Shown here piece by piece: positions 7,583 through 11,880 of a stretch of 11,880 nt of DNA. The DNA comes from Burkholderiales bacterium. GTDB taxonomy: Bacteria > Pseudomonadota > Gammaproteobacteria > Burkholderiales > Usitatibacteraceae. The stretch spans positions 1-11,880 of the forward strand of contig JACMOJ010000100.1 in assembly GCA_014378085.1 (NCBI GenBank). The letters are read 5' to 3'. The position numbers and the translations under genes are program-made. The notes under the pieces are model-generated. The model ran no database searches, had not been told where the DNA came from, and worked only from the letters and a program-made list of their open reading frames with translations. Within the stretch, counting starts at the first letter, position 1. Each line of letters opens with the position of its first letter.

Positions 7583-7634
7583 ATAAACTCTAGGCGCGGC
7601 GGGCGTTTACAGGTGAAACTGCCTGGAAATGCCC
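7578..7634 (+). other. Two stem-loops at the lipoprotein gene 3' end
   Basis: The first hairpin, CCTAGA-TAAAC-TCTAGG (7578-7594), spans the TAG stop. The second (7601-7634) pairs GGGCGTTTACAGG with CCTGGAAATGCCC as 12 of 13 RNA pairs, including one G-U wobble, around an 8-base loop. Neither has a strong T-run, so they may protect the mRNA 3' end rather than terminate. Confidence 0.5.
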
Positions 7635-7667
7635 GTCGTTATTAGCGTTTTGATGCTGATGTAGGGA

Positions 7668-7695
7668 AAAAAGCGCACCCTCGGGTGCGCTTTTT
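7668..7695. terminator. Bidirectional intrinsic terminator
   Basis: AAAAAGCGCACC (7668-7679), loop CTCG, GGTGCGCTTTTT (7684-7695): a perfect 12-bp stem with a GC-rich core, an A-tract on one side and a T-tract on the other. It works in both directions between the convergent lipoprotein gene and the protease gene, whose stop is 18 bases away. Confidence 0.92.
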
Positions 7696-7712
7696 GTTGT
7701 TGCAGCGAAATG

Positions 7713-10262
7713 CTATTGCAGTGGGAACGCGGTGAAGTTTGCAGGTGCGGTGCCGGCGTTAAATACCGTTGGCGCGGCACCGTTGGCGTTCATTTGCCAG
7801 ACCGTCAGCGTGCGGTTTGGCTGCATAAAGACAATGTCAAAAATGCCATCGCCGTTGAAATCGCCTGTGGCAAATATTGACCACGTCGGGTCAGATGCAA
7901 ACGTGTACGCTGCTGTCTGTGTGACGCTCAGGCTACTCGACGTACAAGATGCATTTTGGTCGTCGGGCGCACCGGTGTAAGCTGGAAGCGTTAGCCCAGC
8001 TGCACTTAGCGAGACAATATCGATACGGCCGGTGGTGCCGTTGCGTGCGAGGATGTCGCCCCGACGGTTACCCGTGAAGTCGGCCAGTTTAATGGCGCTC
8101 GAGCCTGCGGGGATAGTGCCACCGCTCAAGTTTGCACAGGTGCGTGACGGGGTGGCCATCAACACCCGAATTTCATTACTCGGGCTGACATAGACCATAT
8201 CCGCAGCGCTGTCGTTATTGAGGTCGGCTGCGCCAACAAGTTTCCAAGTAAGGGGGGCACCGCCGCGTTTGCGGACCTGTGAGACGCCGTTTCCATCTGT
8301 AAACCAAATATAGGACACGCCTTGATCGTTGATATTCGGCGACTGACCTTGAAAGCGCCACACGATGTCGCCGAAGCCATCACCGTCAAGATCACCCACC
8401 ACCTGCGCGTCCCAGCTTGGCTTGACCAAACGAATCGAGCTGCCGCCGCCGGCAATATCAAAATTGCGAAACAGTCGTGCGTCACCCTGACCAAAGGCGT
8501 TGAGCGATACGGTTTCTAGCGCGGCTAGGTCAGATTTGCCGGTGCCGGCAAAATCTACCGCGCCAAGCAGCCGGAAATTTTGGCCGGGATTCAGTAGGGG
8601 TGAACTCGACCATTGGAAGGTGTTATTCACCAAACGTCCGGCTTGGGTGATCCCGCCCGTGGAGCTGATCAACAAGACACTCTTGTTGTTGCCATCTAAG
8701 TCAACGCCGCCTCGTTTAGATAGTGGTGGCAGGGTAGTCGGCGTTGGGTCGAGCCACTGTTTCAGGGCTGGGTAGGCTAAGTCAAAACGCGAGTAGTAGT
8801 CGCGATTCGACGGGTTGGCCGGGTCGTTGGCGGTCGCGCAGGACGACGGGCCGCCGAGCAAGCCGCCGCGCAAGAAATAGCTACCGTTAGTCAGCGTGAA
8901 CACCCCGCTACCCGAGCTGCCGCCCTCAGTGACACCACTGGTGTAGGTCGGCGTGATGTAGCTTGAATTGCCCATGTCGGACAATGCCGTGAACGGACTG
9001 GACGTTAGAGTCTGGCCGAGCGTGACCTTCTTCGGGTCACCAGCGGGATGATGAAGGATGGTGACGGGCGCTGACGCAGTGATAGCGGCAGCGTCCCACC
9101 CGCCGAAAAACGCGGTTAGGGGCGGCGTGCTGCGTAATCCCAACAGCAGCACGTCGGTGGGCTGATCTGCATAAAGCAGGTCAGCGCCGCCTTGTAGTAC
9201 GTTTGCTTGCGTCCTTGAGATGTCAGCGCCGCCACACACCGGATTGTCGTAATTCCAATAAGTGATCAAGGTGCTGGCTTCGGATTGTTTGCTGATGCAG
9301 TGGTTTGCGCCATAAAAGTATGGGACTTGTGTTGCGGCGACGGTGTCGTTCAGCAAAGTGCCGGTACAGATACATGACGCGAGTGTGCCGCCGGTGCCAC
9401 AGCCGGCTTGGAAGACCATGTGTGCGACGGAGTTCTTCGCGTTGACGAATCCGGCGGTTTGGGCGGCGCATATTGCATCCACGTTACAGGCGCCCGATGC
9501 ACCCTTCAGCTGGGTAGCAGATCGGAAGTTGTCTGAGGCGGAGGCGAAAATATGTGAGATCGCTGCGACGAAAACCCGCGCGCCATCGGCGTTAGACGGC
9601 GCAAAAACTTCGATGAGTTGGGTATCGCCCTCCGTCATTGGTGTCCAGTAGCGGCCGCTTTCGTCAAGTGACGACAGAATTTCATTCAAGCTCGCGGTGT
9701 GAATCACGTTTGAGGGGGCATCCGAACCTGCAAACCGCAGTTCACTTCCGGCCGGCAAATTGGCAACCTGAATTGCAACTCGGGTGGCCACGGCACCGGG
9801 GGAACGTGCCTTTAGCTGTGCAACATATCCACCCGAAACATTAGCCATCCAGCGAAGACTCACGGCCGATGCGTCGAAGGCCTCGTCCGTTGCGAGCTGG
9901 GTGATACCGATCTGTGTCGCCTTACGATACTTGTTAAGGTTGGCGACTTTTGCCTGCTCGATACGCTCAGGGTTTACGGCAAAAAAGCTAACGGTCGGGG
10001 TGTTTGCGTCAAATCCGCTGACAAAAGTGGTTTCGAGCGCTGCCAACTTGTGTGCCACAGCCTTGGCAGGCTCACCGGCTGCACGCGTCACCGCTGCAGC
10101 GACGAGCGGCACGGCGGTGGCCAATAGAAATGCGAAACCTAGCGCGGCGCGGCGAAACGTGTGCCCACTCTTTCGAATCAAATGGGGTTCGAATCGAAGT
10201 TTGGTCCCGTGGGGATCGAGTGGAGCGCTGGGGTGTTTCACAGGTGAGGCAAAACCCGTCAT
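7713..10262 (-). CDS. Secreted lysyl endopeptidase-like serine protease with VCBS/FG-GAP domain
   Basis: An 849-residue secreted trypsin-fold protease related to Achromobacter protease I (API). The ATG at 10262 follows GGAGA; a long n-region (about 40 residues) precedes the hydrophobic signal core (about 40-59). A propeptide should run to K253, since GASGACNVDAIC matches the API mature start. The triad is H321 (GANHC), D370 (TDVLLLGL) and S450 (GGSSGSG). All three API disulfides have counterparts: C259-C475, C265-C343 and C299-C322; C288 and C297 are extra. D488 aligns by eye with the lysine-selecting D225 of API. After KQWLDP (about 505), repeats such as DLDGDGFGDIVW and DFNGDGIFDIVF form a VCBS/FG-GAP-like, probably Ca-binding C-terminal domain. 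The frame is open 108 codons further upstream, but that part translates repeats. It is convergent with the small lipoprotein gene. Confidence 0.92.
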   Translation of the reverse strand: MTGFASPVKHPSAPLDPHGTKLRFEPHLIRKSGHTFRRAALGFAFLLATAVPLVAAAVTRAAGEPAKAVAHKLAALETTFVSGFDANTPTVSFFAVNPERIEQAKVANLNKYRKATQIGITQLATDEAFDASAVSLRWMANVSGGYVAQLKARSPGAVATRVAIQVANLPAGSELRFAGSDAPSNVIHTASLNEILSSLDESGRYWTPMTEGDTQLIEVFAPSNADGARVFVAAISHIFASASDNFRSATQLKGASGACNVDAICAAQTAGFVNAKNSVAHMVFQAGCGTGGTLASCICTGTLLNDTVAATQVPYFYGANHCISKQSEASTLITYWNYDNPVCGGADISRTQANVLQGGADLLYADQPTDVLLLGLRSTPPLTAFFGGWDAAAITASAPVTILHHPAGDPKKVTLGQTLTSSPFTALSDMGNSSYITPTYTSGVTEGGSSGSGVFTLTNGSYFLRGGLLGGPSSCATANDPANPSNRDYYSRFDLAYPALKQWLDPTPTTLPPLSKRGGVDLDGNNKSVLLISSTGGITQAGRLVNNTFQWSSSPLLNPGQNFRLLGAVDFAGTGKSDLAALETVSLNAFGQGDARLFRNFDIAGGGSSIRLVKPSWDAQVVGDLDGDGFGDIVWRFQGQSPNINDQGVSYIWFTDGNGVSQVRKRGGAPLTWKLVGAADLNNDSAADMVYVSPSNEIRVLMATPSRTCANLSGGTIPAGSSAIKLADFTGNRRGDILARNGTTGRIDIVSLSAAGLTLPAYTGAPDDQNASCTSSSLSVTQTAAYTFASDPTWSIFATGDFNGDGIFDIVFMQPNRTLTVWQMNANGAAPTVFNAGTAPANFTAFPLQ

Positions 10263-10354
10263 GGTGTTCTCCGAGAGGTAGGATTTCTGGATGTCGCGTT
10301 TACGGTCGAATGAGTGGAGCGGGTGGCACGGGGGAGGAACATCGGCGGAATAGA

Positions 10355-10416
10355 GGGTAAAACAAAGGGTGAAACAGGGGGCGAAACACGTGGAACAAGT
10401 GGAACAGGTAGAACGG
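10355..10416. repeat. Degenerate 9-12 bp tandem array in protease leader
   Basis: Six consecutive related units: GGGTAAAACAAA (10355), GGGTGAAACAGG (10367), GGGCGAAACAC (10379), GTGGAACAA (10390), GTGGAACAG (10399) and GTAGAACGG (10408). The unit shrinks from 12 to 9 bases along the array. It lies about 90-155 bases upstream of the protease ATG, probably in its untranslated leader. Confidence 0.8.
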
Positions 10417-10477
10417 CGAACACTATGGCAAGATCCCCAATCCCAAACCGGCTTGACCGAAACTGGGGTGCTGGCGC

Positions 10478-10528
10478 GATGTGCAAATCCGATGTGCAAA
10501 ACGATGTGTAAATCCGATGTGTAAATCG
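10478..10528. repeat. Four tandem copies of a 13-bp unit upstream of the protease gene
   Basis: Units GATGTGCAAATCC (10478), GATGTGCAAAAC (10491, one base shorter), GATGTGTAAATCC (10503) and GATGTGTAAATCG (10516). Read on the protease strand each contains GATTTACACATC or GATTTGCACATC. They may be iterated protein-binding sites or another slippage array. Near it, TACAAT on the minus strand (10548-10553) is a possible -10 with no good -35. Confidence 0.85.
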
Positions 10529-10958
10529 CTATGACATTCTGTGTCCCATTGTATGGCGATTCGATTGCTAACGGATGACGAAGCAAGCTGGCTGACCGGG
10601 CGACTTGTAACGAATTGCGTTCCCTTCGACAAACAATGCAGGGTTACTCGATGCAGGGGCAAAAGCCCTGTAAAATCACTGGCTTGCAGTTAACTGCGTC
10701 AAGCGTTTGCGGCTTAACTGGTCTTCTCGCGCTGCTTTCGACCGCCATGAAGCGGTGGCGTCGTCGAGTTTCAACGTCGTCTGTTAGCGACAAAAAAAGG
10801 CGTGATTGTGTCGATGATGAATTCGATTGCGCCTCCGGCCTCTAAAACTGGCGCGAGCCCCAAGGTTAGGCCGACGCTTCCGTGAATGATTTTTTCGGTC
10901 GATTTTTTTCGACTCAACATAATTCCTTTTTGCCTCACCTCTTGTTGCCCCGACCTAA
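10529..10958. other. Non-coding divergent spacer before hisS
   Basis: No convincing gene is visible here. It contains a direct repeat ATGCAGGG (10636 and 10651), a hairpin CAGGGGC-AAAA-GCCCTG (10654-10670), the perfect palindrome GCAGTTAACTGC (10686-10697), a hairpin ACCGC-CATGAA-GCGGT (10741-10756) and GTCGA-T6-TCGAC (10898-10913). CATAAT at 10918-10923 is a possible hisS -10 but lacks a good -35. The minus strand has a doubtful 49-codon frame (10771-10920) that is open and begins after AAGGA. Confidence 0.5.
10686..10697. promoter_or_regulatory. Perfect palindrome GCAGTTAACTGC, possible operator
   Basis: A 12-base self-complementary sequence centred on GTTAAC in the spacer between the divergent protease and hisS genes, flanked by TT and GT. 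With no spacer between half sites it is more like a dimer-binding site than an RNA hairpin. No regulator can be assigned. Confidence 0.3.
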
Positions 10959-11880
10959 ATGAAGACCCTGCAAGCCGTTCGCGGCATGAACGACCTACTG
11001 CCGCAAAATTCAGCGCGCTGGTTGTATTTCGAGGACACCGTGCGCGACGTCTTTGAGCAATACGGCTATTGCTTGATGCGTACGCCGGTGGTCGAGCCGA
11101 CCGCATTGTTCGTGCGTTCGATTGGCGAGGTCACCGACATTGTTGAAAAGGAAATGTATTCCTTTGAAGACGCGATGAATGGCGATAAATTGACGCTGCG
11201 TCCGGAGGCCACGGCCGGGCTGGTGCGTGCCGCCATTGAGCATAACTTGCTCTATGAAGGACCCAAGCGGGTATGGACGTGGGGGCCTATGTTTCGCCAC
11301 GAGCGCCCGCAAAAAGGGCGTTACCGCCAGTTTCACCAGTTCGATGTTGAGGCGATGGGTTTTGCCGGGCCGGATGTTGATGCCGAACAGATCGTGTTGC
11401 TGAAACGGTTGTGGGACAGGCTTGGGTTCAAAAGCGTGCGGCTGGCGATTAATTCAATCGGTGATGCGCCGGCTCGCGCTGCGCACCGCGACGCGTTGGT
11501 GACGTACTTTGAATCCCACCAAGACAAACTTGACGCCGACGCCACGCGTCGCCTTTACACGAACCCGCTGCGTACCTTGGACACCAAAAATCCGGCCATG
11601 CAGGCGCTGGTAAACGAAGCCCCACGGCTGGCCGATTTTTTAGGCGAAGCTGAACGACGGCACTTTGAGGCGTTGAAGTTACTGCTCGATGCGGCAAACG
11701 TCGAATACACGGTGGATCCGCGCTTGGTGCGTGGCTTTGATTACTACAACCGCACCGTTTTTGAATGGATCGCGAAGGCAGACGATTGGGAGCTCACCAT
11801 CGCCGGCGGCGGTCGATATGACGGTTTGATTGAGCAACTTGGCGGGGAACCAGCCCCCGGCTGCGGCTTCGGGTTGGGCG
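10959..11880 (+). CDS. hisS: Histidyl-tRNA synthetase, 5' part of gene
   Basis: HisRS charges tRNA-His with histidine. The window holds the first 307 residues; the frame runs off the right edge without a stop. The N-terminus [13 protein letters not shown] is canonical. Class II motif 2 is [23 protein letters not shown] (residues 110-131), preceded by the substrate-binding segment [13 protein letters not shown] (79-91). The histidine-specific motifs are [15 protein letters not shown] (256-270, catalytic R258) and AGGGRYDGL (282-290). An in-frame TAA sits directly before the ATG, so this start cannot be extended, and the N-terminus confirms it; no Shine-Dalgarno is visible in the pyrimidine-rich upstream sequence. 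It normally follows ispG directly; here about 3.7 kb intervenes, so it must have its own promoter. Confidence 0.97.
   Translation, partial: MKTLQAVRGMNDLLPQNSARWLYFEDTVRDVFEQYGYCLMRTPVVEPTALFVRSIGEVTDIVEKEMYSFEDAMNGDKLTLRPEATAGLVRAAIEHNLLYEGPKRVWTWGPMFRHERPQKGRYRQFHQFDVEAMGFAGPDVDAEQIVLLKRLWDRLGFKSVRLAINSIGDAPARAAHRDALVTYFESHQDKLDADATRRLYTNPLRTLDTKNPAMQALVNEAPRLADFLGEAERRHFEALKLLLDAANVEYTVDPRLVRGFDYYNRTVFEWIAKADDWELTIAGGGRYDGLIEQLGGEPAPGCGFGLG

Noticed and set aside
10188..10190. TTG alternative start inside the protease N-region (FEPHLIRKSG)
   Set aside because: It would give a shorter, more typical signal peptide, but it has no ribosome site, while the upstream ATG does. The approximate position was taken from the residue count.
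10478..10528. CRISPR or iteron origin from the 13-bp units
   Set aside because: The units are directly abutting with no unique spacers, and there is no replication initiator gene or AT-rich melting region alongside.
10263..10586. A 108-codon N-terminal extension of the protease
   Set aside because: The extension encodes the tandem arrays (Cys-Ser-Thr-rich repeats). The ATG at 10262 has a GGAGA ribosome site and leads into a signal peptide.
10640..10800. A tRNA or other structured RNA in the hisS spacer
   Set aside because: The hairpins do not assemble into a cloverleaf and no T-loop (GTTCRA) sequence was found. No known RNA family is recognised.
10615..10845. A 76-codon plus-strand open frame with TTG start in the hisS spacer
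   Set aside because: It has no ribosome site, crosses several hairpins and the palindrome, and its product has no recognisable features.

Overview
The window looks like a chromosomal segment of a moderately GC-rich betaproteobacterium, probably Burkholderiales or a close relative. The main evidence is gene order: ndk, rlmN, a type IV pilus pilotin gene (pilW/pilF), rodZ, ispG and then hisS is the usual order in Betaproteobacteria. The placement rests on recalled synteny and protein sequence, not on a database search.

Left part (1-1840): the 3' end of a class III adenylate/guanylate cyclase gene, cut by the window edge, overlaps by ATGA an orphan LuxR-type regulator gene. The regulator carries an in-frame array of five 12-base units (Val-Pro-x-Ala) inside its predicted sensor region. 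A 378-base spacer follows. It holds a stem-loop, a dense GTGCCACC-type repeat array and a clear extended -10 promoter for ndk.

Middle part (2219-7228): ndk (nucleoside diphosphate kinase), rlmN (23S rRNA/tRNA A2 methyltransferase), a pilotin-like TPR lipoprotein gene, rodZ (cell-shape factor) and ispG (MEP isoprenoid pathway) all lie on the plus strand. From rlmN to ispG they are closely spaced, 3-40 bases apart, so they are probably co-transcribed. The ndk-rlmN gap contains two facing arrays of an 8-base repeat, GTGAACNN on the left and its complement GTTCACCC on the right.

Right part (7229-11880): the usual ispG-hisS adjacency is broken by about 3.7 kb. This insert holds a small lipoprotein gene of unknown function and, convergent to it, a secreted serine protease gene; the two share a bidirectional terminator. 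The protease has the triad and all three disulfide pairs of Achromobacter protease I (lysyl endopeptidase), plus a C-terminal FG-GAP/VCBS-like repeat domain. Its leader carries two more short tandem arrays. A 696-base divergent spacer separates it from hisS, which starts at 10959 and runs off the right edge.

The most distinctive features are the unrelated short-period arrays in one coding gene and several spacers, and the protease/lipoprotein insert. No CRISPR array, transposase, tRNA or rRNA was found, and I did not find a convincing novel defence or mobile system.
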